A stretch of DNA of 64,000 nucleotides from Phoronis australis (Eukaryota > Phoronida > Phoronidae): positions 200,787 through 264,786 of the forward strand of contig NMRA01000581.1 of assembly GCA_002633005.1 (NCBI GenBank), given 5' to 3'. The notes under the pieces are model-generated. The model was not told where the DNA came from and did not search any database. It was given only the letters and a program-made list of their open reading frames with translations. The position numbers and the translations under genes were made by a program. Shown one piece after another: positions 20,331 through 30,699 of this stretch (positions within the stretch are counted from its first letter, which is position 1; every line of letters starts with the position of its first letter).

Positions 20331-22723
20331 AGAGAGTGACCTGTAAGCACTTAGACAAGCGCTATAAATTCTTTGGTTTCTTGTGATTTACAGTACGTAT
20401 GTCCAGACAGACGCTGAGTGTCCCAATGACCACGGTAGTTGAATTGAACTACACGCTAATGTGTGTAACTTGGAGGTAAAATTTTCTTTTTGATAAATGT
20501 TTCATTAAATTCTCTACTGTCATTGTTGATTTTTGAGAAACTTTAACTGCAGTACCTATAGACGCACAGACTTAATGGATCACAAATAGATAACATTGAC
20601 GAATAAGGTGGCCTGGAAAGTTGACGTTATCTAACCTCAGATTTTTGTAGGGTGTGACAGGGAGTTTTTTCAAATGTAGTTTTAATTTGCGATAGTATGT
20701 GCGTGCGTCAGAAATGCGGTTTGAGTTTAAAGTCAAACATTCAAACAACGACTTGTTAAGGTTCTTTGGTTGACTTAATGTTTAAATGTAACTTTATTCG
20801 TAGTTTGTCGACACAACTTGTTACACAAATAAACCAGGAAATATTATTAACATAACGCAAATCAATGACAACACAAACAACAGTTTGATAATTTCAGGAA
20901 AAAAATTAAACTGTAATTTAATAAATTTAATATATTTGGTGATAGAATGCCGAACTTACTCGAATTTGTCAACGTCGATTAGTTTTTCAAAACACCGTTT
21001 CAATGTGCCTGAAGTTTCTGGGCTCGAGCTTGGAGAAAAAAACTCCGGAAATTCAAGTTTAAATGAATTGTTGTGATGTGCATTGAAACTAATCGTGATC
21101 GCCCAATCGGTTACAATCTCCAAAAGTGGCGTGCCCAGTGCATTTTCAGGCAATAATCGCTGAAAGTTTCATCAATTTCCCCTCAAAACTAAAAAACTTT
21201 AGCAATCAAATGTGAATGACATCATAGGCTCAAATCACTTCCAAACAATTCAAGCGCAACCAAGAATGGCGAAAACAAGATATCATCACCTTTAACCCAA
21301 AGATTTGAAACGAACACCTGGACACGTGACCACCAAAGTTAACACAAATTATTCTTACACCAGCCTGTTTTAAGTAAATTTTTGAATATTTTTCTGCACA
21401 TTAGCAACCTATGGGAGATCAGTTGAAAAATGAATGGGTTTTATCCTGCCAAATAAGCATGTCATATTAAAGTTTAGTCGAGTCTCGACTCAAAAAGTGA
21501 CCAATCACGCAGCATGAAAACTGGTAGTCACCAGGGCTGTGTTGTCAAAATACATCAAATAGAGAAGTGATTTATTTACAGTGATGAAATAAACACTAAT
21601 TTTCCTTATATAAGCTTGCATAAATACACAAAACGTACCGAGAGAGGCGTACATGAAGTAATATCCCGCGGACTCGGTCTATACGCGGAATAAGGTCTCG
21701 TGGGGTATTACTTTATGTACGCCAATCTAGGTACGTTTTGTAATTATTCCATACGCTTCGAATTCCCAAGTTTTTTTCATTTTTTCAGCAGATTTTGTAG
21801 GTACTTCACACAGTTTGTTCACGTGGCGGATCATACCCTATACTGTATGTACTTGCCCGTTAGGTTACATGTTTTCTCTACTAAAAGAAACAGTTTCAAA
21901 TATGACGATTTACTACTTGAAAAGAGATAACAAAGATGAAAAAACGCTAACTTTGCATTGAACTTTTAACATCCCCTGAAAATAGTTAAGTAACAACAAA
22001 ATTCGATATTTTAGTTACCGAGGAATCGGCGACTGAGTTGCAGACGATATAATATTTATCAAATGAAAACTGAGACCGAACTGTCTTATAATTAACAGTC
22101 CTGTTCCAGATGTTACGACTGAGCCCTTATTGCATGTTATTGGTGTTATTTACACCGCAACAGTTGTATTACTTAAATTATTTTCCGAACGTTTGATGAC
22201 CTAACCGGCTAACGACGTCGAGTCGACATTGCTCTACCTTTGAACTTTCCATGTCAGAGGTCACTGTTGAAGTAGTGAGGAAGGTGAATACGAAAAAACA
22301 TTACTACATGCCCGTATTTCCCTCGACAGATTCTACGCGTATAGGATAAATGCATCTTCTTCAAAAAATCTTATTTGAATTCCATAAACGCAAGAATATC
22401 GCGAGTAACGCTGGTTAGGTCACGTGCTCGACACGCAATGCATAGTGATATCTCTCTCGCGCGCGAGATCTTGTGTTTCCGTGAAATTCTTGCTTCTAAT
22501 GAACGCTGGTCCTCCAGACTATTTCAGCATCGTTTGAATACAAAATTTGGCAAAAACAACGGTGACACGTGGTCACTTAACTGTTGTTTCAACTCCTACT
22601 CATGTCCTTATAGGGATATTAGTTATAAACATTATTAGCGTCACAAAATTCCCGATTCTGAGAATACGTGTAGAAAAACACTAAGGTTCTGTGGATTACT
22701 GAGAAAGGACCTCATGGAATCTG
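20331..22723. other. Intergenic stretch without recognisable genes
   Basis: AT-rich. Near 21630-21720 GTACGT and its neighbourhood recur in inverted form (AAACGTACCGAG... near 21632 and CTAGGTACGTTTT near 21727, each close to GTACATGAAGTAATA or TATTACTTTATGTAC), giving a loose inverted repeat of about 100 bp. No exon of the transporter family was found here. Confidence 0.45.
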
Positions 22724-23744
22724 TTAAGTAGAACATTCCGCTTCTTCAGAAGTTACAGTTACGCTTTCACAATTTCGATTTCCGGTTCTTTTATGTCTGC
22801 TGCCTCGCCAAAATCCGGCAGAGTACATAAGCAAAGCAACGAAAGTTGCAGACGCCATAGAAACAAATAGAAAATATATAGTATGCTGGGCACTATGATT
22901 TTGAAGCAAATATCCAACAATTAACTGAGTGGTTAACCCACCCATGGCTACAAAGACGTCAGCGAGGGACGTCAGAACGCTGGTGACTTCAATGTAATGG
23001 TTTTCAAAGGCTAGTCCTCCCGGAAATATGGGTCCGTACAGAAAAGCAGTAGAAATCATGAAGCCCCATAAGTGATATGTACTGTTTACCCCCACGTAAC
23101 AAAAACAGGCAGAGAGAAAATTGTTGTACCAAGAAGAAACGGTAGCAACAAAAACTGTACAGGAATACGAATAGTTGCAATGAACATAACAAGCCGACCG
23201 ATGGAAAGTGCGAGGATTTGCATGGCGTCCAGCCAGGCGGCGTCTTGCTTTGTTAGTTTCAAGTTGCTCTCGACTGCATACGTCAACATGTAGGTCAGAA
23301 GGGTTTCATCCGCACATTTGCAACTAAATAAATAAAGAATTAAACAACAGCACATGAAGCTGCCATAGACACAGTTTCCTTCTGCGCACGAGCCCGGATG
23401 TAAAAGATTTTTTAACGAAGTTGAATCACCGCGTGATTCAAGAGACTTCCGCGTCTTCTTTACCGGTTTCTTGATTTGCAGCAACGCGCAACCTATAGAG
23501 GGAAATAAAAATGCTCCTGCAATAATGGAATACGGTATTTCGATACGGGAAGCTTTCCCGTATTCAGTGCTGTTGTTTGTGAAAACTATTCCGGTGCCGT
23601 TGTAGCTGCTGTTACTGATTGTGCCGAGAAACGGTGACGCAATGAACGGAACGAGAACCATGGGAAAGGCTGATATAGCGTACACAGCGTTCACAACTGT
23701 GCTGGCTCTACTAGTCCAGTTATTCAGCAATATGTAGTTTCCCA
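22724..23744 (-). pseudogene. Transporter copy 1, exon 4 (frameshifted)
   Basis: It begins after TTTTCAG with TG completing an ATG codon, and reads GNYILLNNWTSRAST, HPGSCAEGNCVYGSF, and LTYAVESNLKLTKQDAAW. After the extra dinucleotide the frame resumes with CFCYVGVNSTYHLWGF and ends with SVTVTSEEAECST. Hydrophobic segments match the last eight helices of the family. Family landmarks kept are SRIEIPYSII, SCAEGNC and the QDAAWLDAMQ segment. Confidence 0.8.
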
Positions 23745-25674
23745 CTGAAAATCAACAAGAACTTTTAGTCAGGTTAGTTGAAAGGTAATAACAATACCAA
23801 TAGGTCAACTATAACAAAACAACAATAATGGTGATATGATAATAACAATAATATGACCAATATTATCACCACCATCGACTGGAATAGACACGTATTCTCT
23901 TATGTTGCTTGAGCAGGAATTTTACTTGTCATGTCAAAATTGTGTTGTGACGTGAACAGGAACAGTCGATCTCTTTGCAGATATTTCCAAAGCGTTATTC
24001 AAGTCCTTGGCTGTGTTAATTAATAAGGTCAAGCCGAAAATAAAACTTCAAACTGGAATAGATTAAGTCAGTGATGTCGAATCTTCCCGTTGAAACATTC
24101 AGTGAATCCAGCTTAGTCCATGGGGTTGGTGTGGACATTTAGGAGTTGTAGCTCACCCATTTTAATTAAAAAGTTCCGAACAATACCTCAAACACAAACC
24201 ACAAAAATTAACCGATTGCGCTTGATAGGACTTCAAGGTCAAAATTGTGCTATATAGCTATTTCTACATACTTAGAACTATAGAAAAGTGACTACCAGCT
24301 AAGCTGCAATAAAACAAAAACACGATTGCGCGAAGATATTTTGTAGCAGTAAATTTTGTTTGCAATTGTAACACATACTATGCACAAATTATGAACTTTA
24401 TTATAACACAATATAAAATATCTAGGAAAGAATGCAAGGTTTTCGCCAGAAACAAATCCAATGAGAGTAGAAGCACGTACTTCCATCCACAAAACTTTTT
24501 AACCACTCTAGAGCAATGCCACCGGCCTTGTCTTGAGTGCTTGACAGCACTCGACACAGTCGAAAATGTAAGCTCGAAAATACTAGTGATCGCTTGTTAT
24601 AGCATGCTCATTCCATAAAACATTCGTCCAATTCCGTGTGAAGTTGTATATTATAATGTCGTACGGAAAATGAATGAGCGCGTCTTATTCTGGATTAGTT
24701 GACGTAAATAACGAAATTAGATCTGACCCTCGAGAGAACAATGTACATGTAACTGATTGGGACCGCGTCTCTGACCTGTCAGTGATGTGGCAAGGTCAGC
24801 ACGGCTACAGGAATACTAATTAAAATCTGCCAAAATGAGTGACATACAAATCGTTATACGACCATCCAAGTCAATAATTGGTTATTGCCACGATCGAAAA
24901 ATTTGAACCACTGAGTATTGGCAATCACAGTTTCATTTTTCAATGTGGTATTGAAAATAGAATTTTTAATTGTTCGTTGATATTCCATATTTCCAAATTC
25001 TATTTTCAAAACGAAAATTGAAAATCGAAACATGGATACGCTTCCTAATTTAAATAATAAATCGTCTATAATGTTTTGACTCTTACCTGTAGTTTCATAA
25101 TTCAATTTGAATTGAATCTTGGAATTGGAAACCAATGCATGTCATTCAATCCCACGAGAAAATGCTTTGTTTGCAAAGAACACTATTCTGATACACGTTA
25201 CGCATTTACCTTCCGATTTGTTAAAGGAAACAAAGCAGTTACTCAGCTGTTTTCATCACGAGCTTTAATTTTTCATTTTCCAAGCAGACGCCACAATTTA
25301 AAGCAGTATTTCGCACTCTTTAGCTGGCAAAATGCTCACATGGCCAGTCTGCTCACGCTGGAATGGGGGGCCCGAAGTATACATGTACCCCACAGCCTCG
25401 GGACCGGGCATAATTAATCCCTCACTGACTACACTCAAAATTAGATCACTTAAAGTGTTGATATTAAATAATCCTCGTCAATCTTCAAATTGTTGGAATA
25501 AGTTTGAAAACGTCATACAAAGTCTTCCAGCAAAAACATGATTTCCTTATTTGGCAATGCTAAATATGCCGGCAATGGTGTTTTATATTGTATCAATCAT
25601 GGTGAAGGCAAGGCGAAGGCATGGTGATGACATTGACAATGATCATAGTCTGATTTCGATCAGATAGTGACGGG

Positions 25675-25795
25675 GTGAATATGATGACGATGGCCGTGGT
25701 GACGGTGAAGGTGAATGTCATTATGATGATCACGACAATGATAATGACAATGACAATAATGATGATAATGACGACCACGACGACGATTGCAAAGA
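25675..25795. repeat. GATGAT/AATGAC-rich low-complexity tract
   Basis: An imperfect trinucleotide-type tract (GATGATAATGACGACCACGA and similar) begins a few bases after the donor of exon 3 of transporter copy 1. It produces artificial valine/isoleucine or methionine/threonine runs in translation. Confidence 0.75.
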
Positions 25796-25801
25796 ACTTA
25801 C

Positions 25802-26012
25802 TAGACATGATTCCACCCAAGTCCATTCCTTGCACAAAGTATAGGGCGCCAAACAAATCGACTTTCCGCACCCATTGTATGATGAAGGTACTGCCACTAA
25901 AGGCTAGCGACATAACGCTCAGTACCATGTCGTCATAGTTTGGAAATCTTCCCAACAAATAGCCCGTCATCAAAGATCCAACCACTCTGCCGGGATGTAA
26001 TAGAGAAATCGC
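25802..26012 (-). CDS. Transporter copy 1, exon 3
   Basis: 211 nt between TTTTAG and GTAAGT. It encodes AISLLHPGRVVGSLMTGYLL then GRFPNYDD, two further hydrophobic stretches and VQGMDLGGIMSS. The MFS motif-A aspartate present in copies 2 and 3 (FFLDRFP) is replaced by glycine here (YLLGRFP). Confidence 0.8.
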
Positions 26013-26408
26013 CTAAAACGTACATAATTTCATGTCCTTGGGTGACGGGATATTCATTTGAATATTACAAAAAAATCAAACGTTAGCACTTTTAAAATGT
26101 TGCGTTTTCAATGTCCGCACGAGTTGGTCAACAGTGATTATGACATTTTGAGGACATTCCAAGTTTTTTGTTCGTTTGTCAAATCCAGTGTATTATAGAA
26201 AAGATGTCGCACCCGTAAAGAAAATTTGAGTTTTCAAATAGAAACAAAGTCTTGATGACAAAATTTTACCCTGTCGTTGTTTAAGATATATGCACCAGAC
26301 ACTGGATTCTGTCTTCACGAGTTCCAAATCAGACAGATAACAGCAAAACTGATATTTTCAATATCGATGAATAAACATAACAGCAACACCAAATCCAATC
26401 ACGCTTAC

Positions 26409-26489
26409 CTGTGAAATACCTTCATAACTAGTTTGCGCTCTTTCAACAAGGTCTATCATCGTCGAGCCAAGTAACTATGACACCATATA
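26409..26489 (-). pseudogene. Transporter copy 1, exon 2 with in-frame stop
   Basis: 81 nt after TTTTTTTCAG and before GTAAGC. The frame is YMVS, stop, LLGSTMIDLVERAQTSYEG, then ISQ. Copies 2 and 3 have GM.SK or GM.FK at the start, so the stop replaces a lysine codon (AAG to TAG). Confidence 0.75.
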
Positions 26490-26944
26490 CTGAAAAAAAT
26501 ACATCATGGTTCAATGTGAATGTGTTTACTGAGTCCAAGGAGTGTACTTACTAGTACAGGAGAGTTCACTCCGCCACTTTACCATTCGCCGCAATGGTTA
26601 CCGGTCGAAACACTTGCGCCCCAAGCGGTGAATAATCAACACTTAGTTAGGAGCGCAGTCCGAACAATGTAAACACTGATAAATTCATACTTTAATGACG
26701 TTCGACGTGCAATAAAATTACTGTGTGATTGAAAATGGTTAGAATACATAAACTAACATCCACTTACAATCGAATGAGAAAGAAAATGTGTATTTTAATC
26801 AATATTAAAGTGTATGTGTTTTTATTCTCTTGAACCTCCCTTCAAACTCTGTCATAGTTTTGTTTCATGCTTGAGTTCTTAACAAGGCAATCATCGTTCC
26901 TTATAACAGTTCATATCTCCATGGACTACATAATTTGAATGATT

Positions 26945-27140
26945 GCTCCTGGGGTTCAGGGGGGAATTACCCCAGTTGCCAGCTAAGGGGGTACCAGGCA
27001 AAAACCAGATGGGCGCCAATTGGGTGTTGACCCCCTCCCAGGGGGGTTACATGGGAGGAGTGCTAAACAGGTAAAAACCAATGGGTATGTATGCCACATG
27101 GGTGTTGAGCCCCTCCCATCGTCATACATTTTGGTTGCTC
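26945..27140. repeat. Imperfect tandem repeat with GGGTGTTGACCCCCTCCCA words
   Basis: AAAAACCAGATGGGC... GGGTGTTGACCCCCTCCCA (about 27000-27040) is followed by AAAAACCAATGGG... GGGTGTTGAGCCCCTCCCA (about 27075-27120), two diverged units roughly 75 bp apart in intron 1 of transporter copy 1. Confidence 0.55.
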
Positions 27141-27901
27141 CCCTGACCATTGACAAACATGTTACTCCCAGCTCACTGCTGGTTTCATCTCCACCCAACA
27201 ATTTCGTATGTGTTATCTATTCAATGCACCAGGCCACTAGCAATGAAGACAATTGTTTTGTGCAGTGGGTGTTGCACAAGTGAGAAGAAGAAAGCAAGAC
27301 AATTCATCACTACCACAAAATCGTAATACAATTTTAGAACATTCCATTATTTCTTAGACATGCCAGTATATGGTAAACTCAATCTCACTCTGCCATTCAC
27401 CAACAGTTACAAGTCAGTTGCTAATCTGTACAATACATGTAGCTCACAACTTACAAAATGAAGTAACATTGAGTATATCATCACTCATAACTAGTCAAAG
27501 TTCAAAATGTCATGACAAAAAATTAAGAGGTACTGAACAGCAATCAAAATATTCACTACACACATAGATTCATACAACAATGAATTAAAAAGACTTGGAT
27601 GATAAAACCAAAATGTTAGTTTATATACCCACTGTTCCTATTATCAGTAACAGTAAATATTTCATGTAAGTTAAAGCCAGACCACAAGATCATATCTGAT
27701 ACCTAGCCACAACTTGGGACTTAAATTAATCACAATCTTCAAAAACTTACAAAATAGGCAACACATACACCAACCAATAAAACAAGAAAATCTGACCAAC
27801 CTTCCCACTCTCTATTAATTCTCTAGTAAACAACAGCTTTTTTCGCCAAAGAAATGCGTTATAAATAAAGCTGAAAACTAATTTACTCACAGAGGTGTTT
27901 G
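27141..27901. other. No recognisable exon
   Basis: AT-rich intronic sequence; no motif seen. Confidence 0.4.
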
Positions 27902-28088
27902 TCATCGAGAAGCAAACTGATGCGGATAGCTTGGGTTTGTCAAAATTTCAGCCCACCATTCAGACTCTGAAAGATCCATCAGTTTCACTTTGGCTCTCTC
28001 CAAATCACAGGCTAACCTTTCATAAAATGTTTCAATCTGATCAACCTTAGTAAAATATGAAAACCAGACTTTGACTAATCGTTCTTTC
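27902..28088 (-). CDS. Possible last exon of the THAP-like gene
   Basis: An open frame without its own ATG ends at TGA (27902-27904). It reads FSYFTKVDQIETFYERLACD, then LERAKVKLMDLSESEWW and AEILTNPSYPHQFASR. The charged, heptad-like composition could form a short coiled coil, as often follows THAP domains. It lies just downstream, on the same strand, of the THAP exon at 28128-28367. Linkage of the two is inference and no transcript evidence is available. Confidence 0.3.
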
Positions 28089-28127
28089 TACACGTGATGT
28101 CCAAGAACTTGCTTTGTGAGACCATAA

Positions 28128-28367
28128 TCAGACATGCAAAAAAGCATATTCCAGAGCCGTAATATACATAATTTCCGGAGAACTTTTTGACATTTTCAAT
28201 TTTGGTGGATTCGGGACATCAAATATTGTTGGCACAGCATTCCACACCAGCTTGTGCTTCATAGAATTCATGAACATGGACTCCTCGAAGTGATGAGAGC
28301 ATAATTTGCAGTTCTTGGACAAGTAGGCTGCATCTCTATTCATAAAGTCGGCTCCCAGCGCTTGCAC
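28128..28367 (-). CDS. THAP domain, second-half exon
   Basis: After a TTTCTGTTAAG acceptor the frame reads VQALGADFMNRDAAYL, KNCKLCSHHFEESMF and LVWNAVPTIFDVPNPP. C-x2-H and the AVPTIF end are THAP hallmarks. The N-terminal half (the MVxxCxxxxC part) is not found upstream on this strand within several hundred bases, where a pentanucleotide microsatellite and an assembly duplication lie. It sits in intron 1 of transporter copy 1 on the same strand, so it is either a nested gene or a fragment of a THAP-bearing transposon. Confidence 0.55.
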   Translation of the reverse strand: MQALGADFMNRDAAYLSKNCKLCSHHFEESMFMNSMKHKLVWNAVPTIFDVPNPPKLKMSKSSPEIMYITALEYAFLHV

Positions 28368-28444
28368 CTTAACAGAAATCAATGAGAGACTCAGGAACAA
28401 ACCGCATACTGACCAGGTTCATAGAAGACTGGTAGCCTACACTA

Positions 28445-28597
28445 CACTGCACTGCACTGCACTGCACTGCACTGCACTGCACTGCACTGCACTGCACTGC
28501 ACTGCACTGCACTGCACTGCACTGCACTGCACTGCACTGCACTGCACTGCACTGCACTGCACTGCACTGCACTGCACTGCACTGCACTGCACTGCAC
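28445..28597. repeat. (ACTGC)n pentanucleotide microsatellite, about 30 units
   Basis: About 150 bp of uninterrupted ACTGC units begin at 28445. Translation gives endless CSAVQ peptides on the minus strand, which are not real proteins. The first unit lies about 80 bp upstream of the acceptor of the THAP exon. Confidence 0.97.
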
Positions 28598-28724
28598 TAC
28601 AAAAGTCCTGTCGCACCGTGCTTGTGAAAGAGACAAAACTGTCTTGGTGTTAACTAAAAAAACTAGGACTCAAATATCGATCGACGGATATTTTAAGGGC
28701 CGCGTCTCCGCATCATTGGCGCAT

Positions 28725-29655
28725 AGAAATAAGTTTTTATTGACACACTGCTTAACTTGAACCAACTGAAACATTAAAATTATGTCGATTTTTTCATCTT
28801 TTCAACGAGACCCACAAATTCTCTAACTTGACTCATGACAGACTTGAGGCCGCCCTGTGACTGTGATTGCGGCCATGTCACCAGTCATTCACTCATAGCC
28901 ATCGGTATGTTAACCTAAAATTATGCGTGCTATCGTTCGGTAACATTTTGATTTAAAATACATGGACTGCAAAGTATCCAAAAAGCTGAAGATCACATCG
29001 TTAATCGTAGTCCTTCCGCCGGCAGCTCTGTTGTGCAGTAGGCCTAGCCTGCAATGTAGACAACAGTGGCACAGGGACTGCGATCGATTTGTCTTCCAAC
29101 CGTGAAAAAAACATACAAAACGAAAGACACTATGAATAACAGATAATCCTTACCTTTTTGGATCCTTAGGAAACCTAAAAAAATGACACGTCTGGGGTTT
29201 TCGTGGATGAATTAGTGCAGTTTATCGCACTGTAAAATGTGCCCTTCCCCCATTGCTTTGGCGCTTCCTGGTTGACCGTTGCTTATTCACCACTAGGCGG
29301 CGCTACTACTAGCGGTAACCGAGAACTCACAAGTGAACTCCCCTATACAACTACACTCCTTGCTCCAATACCCTGGGTCTGGAGTACGTGCACTTCAACC
29401 CAATCAGTTAATATTTTTTTAGATTTTTGCAGTTTACGTGTTTGTGAAAATTGAAGCGACTCACTGTGAAAGAATAGACGGCAAAGATGAGAATAGTCCT
29501 AATGTAACGATAACTTTTCTCAATCATACGTTTCCTGGGCCCAACTTCATCCTCTTTTTCAACGGACAGTTTGACGTTTCCGTTAATGTCTTTTGAATTT
29601 TGACAGTCGGCCATATCGCTACTTCCAATGAAAATCGCCTCTCTTTGCATTTTCA
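28725..29655. repeat. Duplicate of 29666-30596 abutting an N gap (likely artefact)
   Basis: 931 bp identical to 29666-30596 except for about four substitutions that I can see (for example CATTAAAATT against CATTGAAATT and GCTATCG against GCGATCG). It includes a second copy of transporter exon 1 (29465-29614). The copy ends exactly at the ten N, which suggests two haplotypes or contig ends joined at a gap. Confidence 0.85.
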
Positions 29656-29665
29656 NNNNNNNNNN
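29656..29665. other. Assembly gap (ten N)
   Basis: Ten undetermined bases between the two near-identical copies. Confidence 0.98.
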
Positions 29666-30405
29666 AGAAATAAGTTTTTATTGACACACTGCTTAACTTG
29701 AACCAACTGAAACATTGAAATTATGTCGATTTTTTCATCTTTTCAACGAGACCCACAAATTCTCTAACTTGACTCATGACAGACTTGAGGCCGCCCTGTG
29801 ACTGTGATTGCGGCCATGTCACCAGTCATTCACTCATAGCCATGGGTATGTTAACCTAAAATTATGCGTGCGATCGTTCGGTAACATTTTGATTTAAAAT
29901 ACATGGACTGCAAAGTATCCAAAAAGCTGACGATCACATCGTTAATCGTAGTCCTTCCGCCGGCAGCTCTGTTGTGCAGTAGGCCTAGCCTGCAATGTAG
30001 ACAACAGTGGCACAGGGACTGCGATCGATTTGTCTTCCAACCGTGAAAAAAACATACAAAACGAAAGACACTATGAATAACAGATAATCCTTACCTTTTT
30101 GGATCCTTAGGAAACCTAAAAAAATGACACGTCTGGGGTTTTCGTGGATGAATTAGTGCAGTTTATCGCACTGTAAAATGTGCCCTTCCCCCATTGCTTT
30201 GGCGCTTCCTGGTTGACCGTTGCTTATTCACCACTAGGCGGCGCTACTACTAGCGGTAACCGAGAACTCACAAGTGAACTCCCCTATACAACTACACTCC
30301 TTGCTCCAATACCCTGGGTCTGGAGTACGTGCACTTCAACCCAATCAGTTAATATTTTTTTAGATTTTTGCAGTTTACGTGTTTGTGAAAATTGAAGCGA
30401 CTCAC

Positions 30406-30555
30406 TGTGAAAGAATAGACGGCAAAGATGAGAATAGTCCTAATGTAACGATAACTTTTCTCAATCATACGTTTCCTGGGCCCAACTTCATCCTCTTTTT
30501 CAACGGACAGTTTGACGTTTCCGTTAATGTCTTTTGAATTTTGACAGTCGGCCAT
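30406..30555 (-). CDS. Transporter copy 1, exon 1
   Basis: The ATG at 30555 aligns with the conserved start of the other copies and gives 150 nt up to GTGAGT. It encodes MADCQNSKDINGNVKLSVEK... then KSYRYIRTILIFAVYSFT, a charged cytoplasmic N terminus followed by the first membrane segment. An in-frame ATG at 30624, preceded directly by TAG, could extend it by 23 residues. Confidence 0.8.
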
Positions 30556-30699
30556 ATCGCTACTTCCAATGAAAATCGCCTCTCTTTGCATTTTCATTCC
30601 ACGTCTGTGCTTTTTATTATCCATCTATTGATTACACGGGTCAAGAAGTACTCGTATCACTTAATCAACTGTAGCATCACGGCGTGGCCACGATATCAG

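Larger units (their letters stand above)
22724..30555 (-). pseudogene. MFS transporter copy 1, MFSD4B/NaGLT1-like, probably a pseudogene
   Basis: Four exons read right to left: 30555-30406, 26489-26409, 26012-25802 and 23744-22724. Three have exactly the lengths of the two paralogues (150, 81, 211 nt), with donors GTGAGT, GTAAGC and GTAAGT. Exon 2 contains TAG (26475-26477) where the others have a lysine codon. Exon 4 carries an extra CT unit (GA on the plus strand, 23111-23116) that shifts the frame before the tenth or so membrane segment. Removing two bases would make exon 4 a whole number of codons and align it with the other copies. The TAG also creates an AG that could act as an acceptor 15 nt downstream, removing the stop in frame; this would not cure exon 4. 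Both lesions could be sequencing errors, but together they suggest a dead gene. Similarity to copies 2 and 3 is clearly lower than theirs to each other. A possible longer N terminus starts at the ATG at 30624. Confidence 0.75.

Noticed and set aside
25593-25985. Single 130-codon ORF containing valine/isoleucine runs
   Set aside because: Only the part from 26012 to 25802 is exon 3; the rest reads into the intronic GAT-rich tract beyond a GTAAGT donor.
28445-28597. CRISPR-like array
   Set aside because: The 5-bp perfect units have no spacers and the genome is animal.
28369-28636. Two minus-strand ORFs of repeated CSAVQ peptides
   Set aside because: They are translations of the (ACTGC)n microsatellite in different frames.
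28725-30596. True tandem duplication giving a second transporter first exon
   Set aside because: The near-identity and the N run at the junction favour an assembly artefact.
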